From positions 558,001 to 622,000 of the forward strand of contig NC_007760.1 in the NCBI RefSeq assembly GCF_000013385.1: a stretch of 64,000 nt of DNA, given 5' to 3'. The notes under the pieces are model-generated. The model was not told the DNA's origin, did not search any database, and saw only the letters and a program-made list of their open reading frames with translations. Below, in pieces: positions 33,474-42,061 of the stretch. This DNA comes from Anaeromyxobacter dehalogenans 2CP-C. GTDB lineage: Bacteria; Myxococcota; Myxococcia; Myxococcales; Anaeromyxobacteraceae. The translations under genes and the position numbers were made by a program. Position 1 is the first letter of the stretch; every line of letters begins with the position of its first letter.

Positions 33474-34873
33474 TCGCCGCCCTGCTGCTCGCCGCGGCCG
33501 CCGCGGCCACCTCGCCCTGCGCGCCGGTCTCCCCGGCCGGCGCGGCCGATCCCTCCGCCGCGGCCGAGTACCGGGCCGTCGCGGAGGCGGCGCTCCGGTC
33601 CGGCGACCGCGACACGGCCGCCGCCGCGTTCCGCGCCGCCGCCGAGCGGGATCCTGCCGACGCGCGCTCGCGCGCCGAGTTGACGAAGCTGTGCGCGGCC
33701 GGGCCGGCCGCCGCGGATCCGTTCGAGGAGGGGCTGCGGCTCCTCGACGCCGGCGAGACCCGCCGGGCCGCCGAGGCGTTCGCGGCCGCGCGCGCCGCCG
33801 GCGCCGGCGAGTCCGCCGCGCTGCTGGAGGGCATCTGCCGCTACGACCTCGGCGAGGACGACGCGGCGCGGCCGCTGCTCCGCGAGGCGGAGCGGGTGCC
33901 GGCGCACCGCGAGCTGGCGCGGCTCTACCTGGGCCTGGTGGCGCTCCGCGCCGGGGAGGGCTCGCAGGCGGCGTCGCTGTTCGAGGCCGCCACCGCGAAC
34001 CCGGCGCTGGCCCGCATGGCGACCGACCTCTCGCGGCTCGCCAGCCGCGACGGCCGGCTGGTGCTCTCGGCCTGGGCCGAGAGCGGCTGGGACTCCAACG
34101 TGACGCTCGCGCCGCCGGGCTCGGCGGGCAGCGGCGACGCCGACGGGATCTGGGCGGTGGGCGCGGCGGGGCTGTGGCGGCCGCGCGGCGCGGTGGGGCC
34201 GTACCTGCGCGCCGGCGGCGCAGCGAACGAGCAGTTCCAGCTCGGCGGCTACGACCTGGCGGCGCTCGACGGCGCGGCCGGCTGGCAGGCCCGCGCCGGC
34301 GCGGTGTCGCTCCTCGCGGAGTACGCGTACGGCTACCGCACGCTCGCGGGCGATCCCTACCTCTCCGCGCACCGGCTGCTCGCCTCCGCGGGCGTGCCGC
34401 TGGGGCGGGCGGTGCTGTCCGCGACCGCGTTCGTCCGGCTCGAGTCGTACTCGGGCGCGTACGACCCGTTCTCGGGCGTGCTCGCCCGCGGCGAGGCGAA
34501 GCTGGCGTTCCCGGTGGGCCTGGCCTGGCTCGGCCTCGCCTACGGGGCGGGCCGCGACGCGGCCGACGTCGGCTACCTGTCCTGGGTGGAGCACGGCCCC
34601 CGCGCCGAGCTGCGCCTGCCGCTCGGCGCGCGCGCGCGCCTCGCCGCCGAGGCGGGCGTGTCCTTCCGCGCCTACGACGCGCAGGATCCGGTGCTGCTCG
34701 ACACGCGCCGCGACACCTACCTCGACGCCGCGCTGCTCGGCGAGCTGGACCTGGGCCGCCGCCTCACCGCGCGCCTCGGCCTGCAGGCCCGCCGCGCGCT
34801 GTCCAGCATCCCGTCGCTCGAGTACGACAAGCTGGTGCCGACCGTCGGGCTGCAGTGGACGGCGGGGTACTGA
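33470..34873 (+). CDS. TPR plus beta-barrel outer-membrane protein
   Basis: 467 aa, GTG start. A signal peptide is followed by periplasmic TPR-like helices (about 30-195: repeats around AEAALRSGDRDTAAAAFRAAAERDP and GLRLLDAGETRRAAEAF). From about residue 200 the sequence alternates polar and hydrophobic residues with aromatic girdles, beginning at AWAESGWDSNVTL and ending at TVGLQWTAGY, as in a beta-barrel with a terminal aromatic. Layout resembles Slam proteins or polysaccharide-export TPR barrels (PgaA/BcsC-like). The WDSNV segment recurs in many TPR-barrel proteins. The substrate is unknown, and the repeat protein two genes upstream is a candidate. Overlaps by 1 bp with the kinase gene. 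Confidence 0.78.
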   Translation: MIAALLLAAAAAATSPCAPVSPAGAADPSAAAEYRAVAEAALRSGDRDTAAAAFRAAAERDPADARSRAELTKLCAAGPAAADPFEEGLRLLDAGETRRAAEAFAAARAAGAGESAALLEGICRYDLGEDDAARPLLREAERVPAHRELARLYLGLVALRAGEGSQAASLFEAATANPALARMATDLSRLASRDGRLVLSAWAESGWDSNVTLAPPGSAGSGDADGIWAVGAAGLWRPRGAVGPYLRAGGAANEQFQLGGYDLAALDGAAGWQARAGAVSLLAEYAYGYRTLAGDPYLSAHRLLASAGVPLGRAVLSATAFVRLESYSGAYDPFSGVLARGEAKLAFPVGLAWLGLAYGAGRDAADVGYLSWVEHGPRAELRLPLGARARLAAEAGVSFRAYDAQDPVLLDTRRDTYLDAALLGELDLGRRLTARLGLQARRALSSIPSLEYDKLVPTVGLQWTAGY

Positions 34874-36117
34874 TGGCCCGCGCGCTCGCGCCGCTGCTCG
34901 CCGGCCTGCTGGGCCTGGCCGGCGCGCTCGGCGCGACGCTCGCGCTCCACCGCGCCGCCTCCGCCGCGCTGGACCGCGTGCTGGAGGAGCGGCTCGCCGG
35001 CGCGGGCGCCACCGCCGCCGAGCTGCTCGGGCGCGCCGGCGCCGATCCGGCCGCGCTGCGCGCGGTCATGGCGGCGAACGGCCTGGAGGGCGCCTACGTG
35101 GTGGATCGCGACCTCCGCGTGCTGGCCGACGCCACCGGCGCGGCCGGCGGGCGGGCCGACCTGCTCCGGGTGGACCCGGCGCGGGTGGCGCGCGCGCTCC
35201 GGGGCGAGCCGTCGGTCGCGTTCGCCTACGCGGTCGGGAACCTCCCGGTGGCCACCGGCTACTTCCCGGTGCGCGGGCCGGACGGCGCGCCGGCCGCCGC
35301 GCTGGCGCTCGAGGCCGGGCAGGGCTTCGCCGCCGCGCGCGCCGGGCTGCGCCGGGCGCTGTGGCTCGGGGTGGCGCTCTCGGCGCTCGCCGCCGTGGCG
35401 CTGGCGCTGGCCGCGGCCGGCTTCGCGCGGGCGGAGCGCCGCTCGGCGGCGGCGGCGGCGCGGGCCGCGCGCGGCGAGGCGCTCGCGACCATGGCCGCCA
35501 TGGTGGCGCACGAGATCCGCAACCCGCTCGGCGTCATCCGCGGCGCGGCCGAGCTGGTGCGGGCCCGCTCCGGCGCCGCGCTCGCCCCGCGCGACGTGGA
35601 GGCGCTGGGGGACGTGCTCGGCGAGGTGGAGCGGCTGCGGCGGCTCACCGACGACTTCCTGGACCTGGCGCGCGATCCCGCCATCGCGGCCGAGCCGGCC
35701 GACCTCGCCGAGCTCGCCGCCGAGGCGGCGCGCGCGCTGGGCCGCGCCCACCCGGCGGTCGAGGTGGCGCTCTCGGTGCCGCCGCTCCGGGTGCGCGCCG
35801 ACGCGGCGCGCGTGCGCCAGGTGCTCGCGAACCTGCTCGAGAACGCGGCGCTGGCCGGGGCGCGCCGGGTGGCGGTCACCGCCGGCCCCGCCGGACCCAT
35901 GGCGCGGGTCGAGGTGCGCGACGACGGGCCGGGGGTGGACGCGGACCTGCGCGCGCGCCTGTTCGAGCCGTTCGCGAGCGGGCGGGCCCGCGGCGCCGGC
36001 CTGGGGCTGGCCATCTCCCGGCGCATCGCCGAGCGGCACGGCGGCGCGCTCGAGCTCGCCGACCCGGGCCCACCCGGCGCGGCCTTCGCGCTCACCCTGC
36101 CGCTCGAGCCCGGATAG
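34873..36117 (+). CDS. membrane sensor histidine kinase
   Basis: 414 aa. TM1 is at about 5-27, a periplasmic sensor of about 135 residues follows (AYVVDRDLRVLADATG, then ATGYFPVRGPDGAP, PAS/dCache-like), and TM2 is at about 163-184. The HisKA H-box is VAHEIRNPLG with His213. N, G1 and G2 boxes follow (NLLENAAL, DDGPGVD, GAGLGLAI). This is the NtrB/AtoS-like class that partners with NtrC-type regulators. The ATG overlaps the barrel gene (TGATG), and the response-regulator gene starts 10 bp after its stop. It could sense an envelope cue linked to the exported proteins. Confidence 0.92.
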   Translation: MARALAPLLAGLLGLAGALGATLALHRAASAALDRVLEERLAGAGATAAELLGRAGADPAALRAVMAANGLEGAYVVDRDLRVLADATGAAGGRADLLRVDPARVARALRGEPSVAFAYAVGNLPVATGYFPVRGPDGAPAAALALEAGQGFAAARAGLRRALWLGVALSALAAVALALAAAGFARAERRSAAAAARAARGEALATMAAMVAHEIRNPLGVIRGAAELVRARSGAALAPRDVEALGDVLGEVERLRRLTDDFLDLARDPAIAAEPADLAELAAEAARALGRAHPAVEVALSVPPLRVRADAARVRQVLANLLENAALAGARRVAVTAGPAGPMARVEVRDDGPGVDADLRARLFEPFASGRARGAGLGLAISRRIAERHGGALELADPGPPGAAFALTLPLEPG

Positions 36118-36126
36118 GATCGCCGC

Positions 36127-37458
36127 ATGTCCCGCGTGCTGGTGGTGGACGACGAGCCCAAGCTCGGCCGCTTCGTGCAGGAGATGCTGGAGCTGGACGG
36201 GCACGAGGTGGTGCGCGCCGGCGGCGGGGCCGAGGCGCTGGCGCGGCTCGGCGAGGGCGCCTTCGACGTGGTTGTGACCGACCTGCGCATGCCGCAGGTG
36301 GACGGGCTGGCGGTGCTCCGCGCGGCCCGCGCGCGCACGCCGCCGCCCGAGGTGGTGATGATGACCGCGCACGGCTCGGCCGAGAGCGCGGTCGAGGCCA
36401 TGAAGGCGGGCGCGGCCGACTACGTGACGAAGCCGTTCCCGATGGACGAGCTGCGGCTCCGGGTGCGCCGCCTCGCCGAGCAGCGCGCCGCCGCGGCCCG
36501 GAGCGCCGGCCTGGTGGCGCGGCTCGCCCCGGACCTGGTGGCGGAGAGCGCGGGCATGCGCGCGGCGGTGGCGGCGGCCGAGCAGGTGGCGGCCACCGAC
36601 GCGACCGTGCTGCTGCTGGGCGAGAGCGGCACCGGGAAGAGCCAGCTCGCGCGGCTCGTCCACTGGCGGAGCCGGCGCGCCGCCGGGCCGCTGGTCGAGG
36701 TGCACTGCGCGGCGCTGCCCGACACGCTGCTCGAGGGCGAGCTGTTCGGCCACGAGCGCGGCGCGTTCACCGGCGCCGCGCAGCGCCGCCCCGGCCACCT
36801 CGCCGCCGCCGACGGCGGGACGCTGTTCCTCGACGAGATCGGCGAGATCCCCCCCTCCACCCAGGTGAAGCTGCTCCGCTTCCTGCAGGACCGCAGCTTC
36901 GTGCCGCTCGGCGCGACCGCGCCCCGCACGGTGGACGCGCGGGTGGTGGCCGCGACGAACCGCGACCTGGCCGCGGCGGTCGGCGAGGGCGCGTTCCGCG
37001 AGGACCTCTACTACCGCCTGGACGTGTTCGCGATCCGCGTGCCGCCGCTGCGCGAGCGCCGCGAGGACGTGCTGCCCATCGCCGAGCGCCACCTGGCCGG
37101 CCACGGCGTGCCGCCGGAGCGGCTCGGCCCGGCGGCCCGCGCGAGGCTGCTGGAGCGTCCGTGGCCCGGCAACGTCCGCGAGCTGGAGAACGCGCTCGAG
37201 CGCGCGCTCATCCTGGCGGGCGAGGGCGAGATCCGCGCCGAGCACGTCGCCCCCGGCGCGGCGCCGCGGGCCGGCGGGCGCGCCGCCGAGCTGCTGGTGG
37301 AGGGCTTCGGCCTCGACGCGTTCGAGCGCGAGGTGATCGAGGCGGCGCTGGAGCGCGCCGGCGGGAACAAGACGCGCGCCGCGAGGCTGCTCGGGGTGAC
37401 CCGGCGCCGGCTGTACTCGCTGCTCGCGAGCCACGGGCTCGCGGTGGAGGGCGAGTAG
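36127..37458 (+). CDS. NtrC-family sigma-54-dependent response regulator
   Basis: 443 aa. Receiver (1-115) with phospho-acceptor Asp52 and acidic pocket DDE (8-10), AAA+ domain (about 138-370) with Walker A GESGTGKS (165-172), the sigma-54 contact loop GAFTGA (212-217) and Walker [10 protein letters not shown] (231-239). A C-terminal Fis-type helix-turn-helix ends in [14 protein letters not shown]. All elements needed to activate sigma-54 RNA polymerase are intact. It is the last gene of an operon whose own upstream region has a -24/-12 promoter and a GTAC array, so positive autoregulation is likely. Confidence 0.95.
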   Translation: MSRVLVVDDEPKLGRFVQEMLELDGHEVVRAGGGAEALARLGEGAFDVVVTDLRMPQVDGLAVLRAARARTPPPEVVMMTAHGSAESAVEAMKAGAADYVTKPFPMDELRLRVRRLAEQRAAAARSAGLVARLAPDLVAESAGMRAAVAAAEQVAATDATVLLLGESGTGKSQLARLVHWRSRRAAGPLVEVHCAALPDTLLEGELFGHERGAFTGAAQRRPGHLAAADGGTLFLDEIGEIPPSTQVKLLRFLQDRSFVPLGATAPRTVDARVVAATNRDLAAAVGEGAFREDLYYRLDVFAIRVPPLRERREDVLPIAERHLAGHGVPPERLGPAARARLLERPWPGNVRELENALERALILAGEGEIRAEHVAPGAAPRAGGRAAELLVEGFGLDAFEREVIEAALERAGGNKTRAARLLGVTRRRLYSLLASHGLAVEGE

Positions 37459-37460
37459 GG

Positions 37461-37620
37461 CCCTTCGACTGCGCCCCGCTCATCCCGACCCTTCGACTCC
37501 GCCCCGCTCATCCCGACCCTTCGACTCCGCCCCGCTCATCCCGAGCGTAGCGCCGCGCCAGCGGCGCGGAGTCGAGGGACGCTCAGGGTGAGCGGGCGCG
37601 CCAGCGGCGCGGACCCCAGG
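37461..37620. repeat. 28-bp tandem repeats and hairpin repeats between convergent genes
   Basis: Three head-to-tail 28-bp units lie at 37461-37488, 37489-37516 and 37517-37544; units two and three are identical and unit one differs at one base. They are followed by a partly inverted version of the same sequence (GCGGAGTCGAGGG, then CAGGGTGAGCGGG). Two copies of a 17-bp element (37554-37570 and 37597-37613) can each fold into a 7-bp hairpin. The block fills the whole gap between the NtrC-type gene and the convergent VKOR-DsbA gene, and may end transcription in both directions. Confidence 0.85.
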
Positions 37621-37622
37621 GA

Positions 37623-38804
37623 CTACCCGCCGCTCGTGGTCGCCGGCTTTGCGCCGAGCAGCGTGGCGAGATCGCCGGGGTAGACCTTGCCCCCGTACAC
37701 GTAGCTCGGGGTCCCGCGCACGCCGGCCTGGATGGCGCTCTCGATGTCGTCGGCGAGGCGGCGCTCGGTGTCGGGCGACGAGAGGCACGCGTCGAAGCGC
37801 GGGAGGTCGAGGCCGACTCGCCGGGCCAGCTCCCGCACCGGCGCCTTCTCCGCCTGGTTCCGGAACAAGGCGTCGTCCATCTGCTCGAAGCGGCCCTGCG
37901 CCTCGGCGCAGATGGCGGCGCGGGCGAGATCGCAGGCGCCGACGTGGAACGGCCGGGTGAGCTTCGGGTTGCAGGTGTCGTCGAGGGGGAAGTGGCGCCG
38001 CACCACCTTCACGTCGGGCCGGGACGCCAGGATCGGCTTGTTGGCCTCGTGGCTCTTGGCGCAGAACGGGCACTCGTAGTCGCTGTACTCGTACAGCACG
38101 ATCGAGCCGGGGGGGCCGAGCTTCGCGGCCGGCGCGGCGGCCGCCGGCGCGCCCGTGCCCGTGCCCGCGGGCGGCGGGCCGGCGTAGAACGCGAACAGGC
38201 CGCCGGAGGCGGCGAGGAGCACGAGCGCCGCGGACGCGGACGCGAGCGGGCGCGCCCGCAGCGCGGCCAGGTCCGCCCGGATCGCGGCCGCGGGGCCGCC
38301 GGCGCGCCGCGCCAGGACGAACGCGCAGCCGGCGAGCGCGAACGAGACCAGCCAGGAGCCCGCGCACACGATGCACAGGGAGCCGATCACCAGCTCGGAG
38401 ATGGCCGCCAGGAACACCGCCCCCGCCGCCATGAAGCCCGACGCGGCGAGCAGGAGCCCGGCCGGCCAGCCCGCCTCCGCGCGCGGCCGGCGCAGCGCCG
38501 ACGCCGCGAGCGCGGCGATGACGAGGTACGCCAGGAGGCCCCAGGCCGCGAGGGGCACCCCGAGCAGCGACGACCATGCGCTCAGGGCCACCTTGTCGCA
38601 GTTTACGCGCTCGGAGATGGCGCAGAAGCTGGAGGCGCCGCCGGCGTGGGCGCGGCCGTGCAGGAGCGTCAGCTCCGCGGCGAGGCCGGCGCCTGCCAGC
38701 GCCAGGAGGAGGATGGCGAGCTCGAGCGCGCGCGAGCGGGCGGAGGTCCCCCCGCGATCGGGCTGCTTGCCCCTGGAGGTGTCGGGTACGTGGGGTGCGG
38801 GCAC
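37623..38804 (-). CDS. VKOR-DsbA fusion, disulfide-bond formation enzyme
   Basis: 393 aa. The N-terminal half is a VKOR-type membrane domain with Cys61/Cys69 in the loop and the redox pair CIVC (Cys144/Cys147), plus about five TM helices. The C-terminal half is a periplasmic DsbA-like thioredoxin domain with CPFC at 245-248 and the cis-Pro segment GTPSY. The fusion can oxidise substrate thiols and pass electrons to quinone by itself. The GTG at 38804 was chosen as the nearest start before TM1; no strong Shine-Dalgarno is visible. It may supply disulfides to the Cys-rich secreted proteins of the window. Confidence 0.9.
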   Translation of the reverse strand: MPAPHVPDTSRGKQPDRGGTSARSRALELAILLLALAGAGLAAELTLLHGRAHAGGASSFCAISERVNCDKVALSAWSSLLGVPLAAWGLLAYLVIAALAASALRRPRAEAGWPAGLLLAASGFMAAGAVFLAAISELVIGSLCIVCAGSWLVSFALAGCAFVLARRAGGPAAAIRADLAALRARPLASASAALVLLAASGGLFAFYAGPPPAGTGTGAPAAAAPAAKLGPPGSIVLYEYSDYECPFCAKSHEANKPILASRPDVKVVRRHFPLDDTCNPKLTRPFHVGACDLARAAICAEAQGRFEQMDDALFRNQAEKAPVRELARRVGLDLPRFDACLSSPDTERRLADDIESAIQAGVRGTPSYVYGGKVYPGDLATLLGAKPATTSGG

Positions 38805-38860
38805 GGGGGGATGGTAACCGGAAGTCGCCCGGCCGTCCTGCCTACCGGCGTGCCCCACCG

Positions 38861-40012
38861 TCAGGCGGGGTACTCGAGCGGAAGCCGGAGCGAGAACCGG
38901 GCGCCCTTGCCCGCGGCGCTCTCGACCGCGATGTCTCCGCCGTGCGCGTTCAGGATCTGCCGGGCCGTCCACAGGCCCACGCCGAGCCCTGGGTAGTGCG
39001 CCACCGGCGCCGCCCGCTCGAAGCGCTCGAACACGCGCGACTGGTCCTCGAGCGCGATGCCCGGCCCCCGGTCCTCGATGACCACGACCGCCCGCCGGTC
39101 GTCGCGGCTGGCCGTGACCTCGATGGGCGAGCGCCCGCCGTACTTCACCGCGTTGCCGAGCACCGCCGCGATCGCGTCGCCCACCCGGCGGCGGTCCCAC
39201 CGGCCGGGGATCGGCCCGGGCGCGTGCACGCTCAGCGCCGTCCCCCTGCGCCGGACGTCCGGCTCGAAGCGCGCCGCCACCTCGTGCACCAGCTCGGCGA
39301 GGTCGAACGGGGCCGGCTCGAGCTGCAGCGCGCCGCGCGACATCTCGGCGAGGTCGAGCAGCCCGCTCACCAGCTCGCCCAGCCGCGCCACGTGGCGCTG
39401 CAGCTGCTCGAGGCGCTCCACCTGCTGGCCCGTGACCGCCTGCCCCTCGTGCGTCTGCCGGGCGAGCGACTGGGTCACGAGCTGCACGCAGGTGAGCGGG
39501 GTGCGCAGCTCGTGGGACGCGACCGCCAGGAAGTCGTCGCGCGAGCGCACCGCCTCGCGCGCCTCGGCCAGGTTCCGCCGCGCCTCCTCGCCGCGCCGGC
39601 GCTCGGTGAGGTCGCGGGTGATCTTCGCGAACCCGCGGAGCGCGCCGTCCGGGCCGCGCAGGGCGGTGACCACCACGCTCGCGAAGAAGCGCGTGCCGTC
39701 GCGCCGTACGCGCCAGCCCTCGTCCTCGCTCGAGCCCTGCTCGGCCGCCTCGCGCAGCTCCGCGTCCGGCTTGCCGCGGCGGACGTCCTCGGGCGTGAAG
39801 AACACCGCGAAGTGCCGCCCCACGATCTCGTGCGCCGGGTACCCCTTGATCCGCTCCGCGCCCGGGTTCCAGGTGAGCACGTGGCCCGCCGGATCCAGCA
39901 TGAAGATCGCGTACTCCTTCACGCTGTCCACGAGGAGGCGGAGGAGCTGCCCCTGCTCCTGCAGGTGCCCCGGGCCGCCCGGGGGCGGGCGATGGTCGTT
40001 GGGGTCGCTCAT
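38861..40012 (-). CDS. PAS-domain sensor histidine kinase (soluble)
   Basis: 383 aa. One PAS domain (about 24-137: DSVKEYAIFMLDPAGHVLTWNPGAERIKGYPAHEIVGRHF) with a PAC segment, a HisKA domain with H-box ASHELRTPLT (His167) and an HATPase domain (DRGPGI, GLGVGLW). There are no TM segments, so it senses a cytoplasmic cue. No response regulator is adjacent, so it is an orphan kinase. It is divergent from the renalase-like gene across 255 bp in which I see no clear promoter element. Confidence 0.92.
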   Translation of the reverse strand: MSDPNDHRPPPGGPGHLQEQGQLLRLLVDSVKEYAIFMLDPAGHVLTWNPGAERIKGYPAHEIVGRHFAVFFTPEDVRRGKPDAELREAAEQGSSEDEGWRVRRDGTRFFASVVVTALRGPDGALRGFAKITRDLTERRRGEEARRNLAEAREAVRSRDDFLAVASHELRTPLTCVQLVTQSLARQTHEGQAVTGQQVERLEQLQRHVARLGELVSGLLDLAEMSRGALQLEPAPFDLAELVHEVAARFEPDVRRRGTALSVHAPGPIPGRWDRRRVGDAIAAVLGNAVKYGGRSPIEVTASRDDRRAVVVIEDRGPGIALEDQSRVFERFERAAPVAHYPGLGVGLWTARQILNAHGGDIAVESAAGKGARFSLRLPLEYPA

Positions 40013-40267
40013 CGTCTCGAAGCAGGACGTCCGCCGTCGAAACGCGCGAGCACGCGCGCGCACCCGGCGGGGGGAATCTTGCCTCGATCCGCGGTCCGCG
40101 CCGCGGCAGTTCGGCGCGCGCCCCAACAGGTTCCGCCGCGCGGGACGCCCCGCGACGTGCGGGCGCCCGGCCGGCTCTCCGTGCGGCACCGCGCGACCCG
40201 CCCGGCGAAACGCCGCGCCCGATCCGTGGTGCGAACCGCGGCCCGCGCGCGGTCTACACTCCCACCC

Positions 40268-41296
40268 ATGGCGGGGACCGAGGGATCGCCGGTGGTGATC
40301 GTCGGGGCCGGGGTGGCCGGGCTCTCCTGCGCGAGGGCGCTCGCGGAGGGCGGCCGGCGCACCCTGGTGCTGGACCGGGCGCGGGGCGTGGGCGGCCGGT
40401 GCGCCACGCGCGCGCTGGAGGGCCAGCCGGTGGACTACGGCGCGGTGTTCCTGCACGGGCGCGACCCGGGGTTCCTGGCCGCGCTCGACGCGGTGCCCGC
40501 GACGCGGCTCGACTGGCCGGCCGACGTGCACGGCAGCGGCCCGCCGTGCCAGCCGGAGGCGTTCTCTCCCGGTGAAGTGCGCCGCGCCTTCGCGGAGGGC
40601 GTGAACGCGTTCCCGCGCCACCTGGCGGAGGGGCTGGAGCTGCGGCTGCAGCGCAAGGTGGTCGGGCTCGTGCCCGGCGACGGCACCGTCGCGCTCCGGC
40701 TCGACGACGGCTCCTTCCTGGAGACCGAGGTCGCGGTGCTGGCGCTCGCCGCCGAGCAGGCCGACGAGCTGCTCGCCACGGTGCTGCCGGCGCCGCCCGC
40801 CGTGGCCGCGGCCCGGGCGCTGCTCGCGACCGCCTCCAGCCACTGCGCGCTCGCGCTGCTGGCCGCGTACGCGCCCGGCGCGCCGCGCCCGCCGTGGCAC
40901 GTGAGCTACCCGGAGACCTCGCGCATCGTCCAGCTCGTCTCGCACGAGTCGAGCAAGCGCCCGGGCTCGCCGCTGCTCGTCTTCACCTACCAGGCCCACC
41001 CGGCCTGGTCGCGCCAGCACCTCGACGATCCGGACTGGCCGCGCCACGTGCTCGACGAGGCCGCGCGCCTCCTCGGCGCGTGGGCCGCGGACCCGCGCAC
41101 CGCGCACCCGCACCGCTGGCGCTGGGCCCGCACCGACCTCGCCGCGGAGCTGGCGCGCCCGCTGCTGCTGGCGCTGCCGGGCGGGGCGCGGCTGGGCGTG
41201 GCGGGCGATCGCTTCGCGCCGGGCGGCGGGGTCGAGGCGGCGTGGCGCTCGGGCCGCGCGCTGGCGGGGCGGATCCTCGCGGGGGAGGGGGCATGA
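40268..41296 (+). CDS. renalase-like FAD-dependent oxidoreductase
   Basis: 342 aa. An N-terminal Rossmann motif (VVIVGAGVAGLSCARALAEGG, with GAGVAG at 13-18) leads into the GGRCATR segment typical of renalase/amine-oxidase-like proteins. A C-terminal FAD-contact motif is GVAGDRFAPGGGVEAAWRSGRALA. Bacterial renalase-like enzymes oxidise off-isomers of dihydro-NAD(P); that role is possible here, not shown. Its stop overlaps the ribA start by four bases (ATGA). Confidence 0.82.
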   Translation: MAGTEGSPVVIVGAGVAGLSCARALAEGGRRTLVLDRARGVGGRCATRALEGQPVDYGAVFLHGRDPGFLAALDAVPATRLDWPADVHGSGPPCQPEAFSPGEVRRAFAEGVNAFPRHLAEGLELRLQRKVVGLVPGDGTVALRLDDGSFLETEVAVLALAAEQADELLATVLPAPPAVAAARALLATASSHCALALLAAYAPGAPRPPWHVSYPETSRIVQLVSHESSKRPGSPLLVFTYQAHPAWSRQHLDDPDWPRHVLDEAARLLGAWAADPRTAHPHRWRWARTDLAAELARPLLLALPGGARLGVAGDRFAPGGGVEAAWRSGRALAGRILAGEGA

Positions 41297-42039
41297 CCGG
41301 GGGCGGCGACGCGCTGGCGCAGCTCGTGCTGCGCGATCGGGACCACGAGTGCGAGGGCTTCGGGCCGGGCCGCGTCTGCGTGCGGGTGGTGGCGGTGGCC
41401 GGGCTGCCGACGCGCGCGGGCCCGTTCCGGATCGTGGCGTTCTGGAACAACCGCGACGCGAAGGAGCACGTGGCGCTGGTGCACGGGGACGTGGTGGGCG
41501 CGTCGGACGTCCCGGTCCGGCTCCACTCCGAGTGCCTGACCGGCGACGTGATGGGCTCGCTCCGCTGCGACTGCCGGGACCAGCTCACCGAGGGCCTCGC
41601 CGCCATCCAGCGCGAGGGGCGCGGGGTGCTGCTGTACCTGCGCCAGGAGGGGCGCGGGATCGGGCTCATCAACAAGATCCGCGCGTACGCGCTCCAGGAG
41701 CAGGGGCTCGACACGGTGGAGGCGAACCTCGCGCTCGGCTTCCGCGACGACGAGCGCGACTACGCGGTGGCCGCGCACATGATCCACGGCCTCGAGCTCC
41801 GCTCCATCCGGCTCATCACCAACAACCCGGAGAAGATCCGGCAGCTCACCGCCTACCGGGTCGAGGTGAGCGGGCGCATCCCGCACGTCATCCCGCCGGG
41901 CGAGCACAACCGCTTCTACCTGGAGACGAAGGCGCGGCGGTCCGGGCACCTCATCGACCTCGACGCGCTCGCCCCGCGCTCCGAGCAGGCCGACCCGGTG
42001 GTGGTCGCGCCGGCTCCGCAGGAGCCCGGCGCGGAGTGA
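41293..42039 (+). CDS. ribA: GTP cyclohydrolase II
   Basis: 248 aa. It catalyses the first step of riboflavin synthesis, opening GTP to the diaminopyrimidinone phosphate. Zinc ligands are Cys81, Cys92 and Cys94 (CLTGDVMGSLRCDC). The GTP-binding segment RQEGRGIGLINKIRAY and the active-site ITNNPEKI follow. Compared with the E. coli enzyme it has about 25 extra N-terminal residues and a Pro/Ala-rich C-terminal end. It is a single-domain enzyme, not fused to RibB. Translational coupling to a flavoprotein gene is noteworthy. Confidence 0.95.
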   Translation: MTGGGDALAQLVLRDRDHECEGFGPGRVCVRVVAVAGLPTRAGPFRIVAFWNNRDAKEHVALVHGDVVGASDVPVRLHSECLTGDVMGSLRCDCRDQLTEGLAAIQREGRGVLLYLRQEGRGIGLINKIRAYALQEQGLDTVEANLALGFRDDERDYAVAAHMIHGLELRSIRLITNNPEKIRQLTAYRVEVSGRIPHVIPPGEHNRFYLETKARRSGHLIDLDALAPRSEQADPVVVAPAPQEPGAE

Positions 42040-42061
42040 CGCGCGCCCGTAGATCCCCGGG

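Noticed and set aside
40068-40083. Possible -24/-12 promoter upstream of the renalase-like gene
   Set aside because: GG and GC spacing fits, but the match comes from a G-run, lacks the TGGCAC core and lies about 190 bp from the gene.
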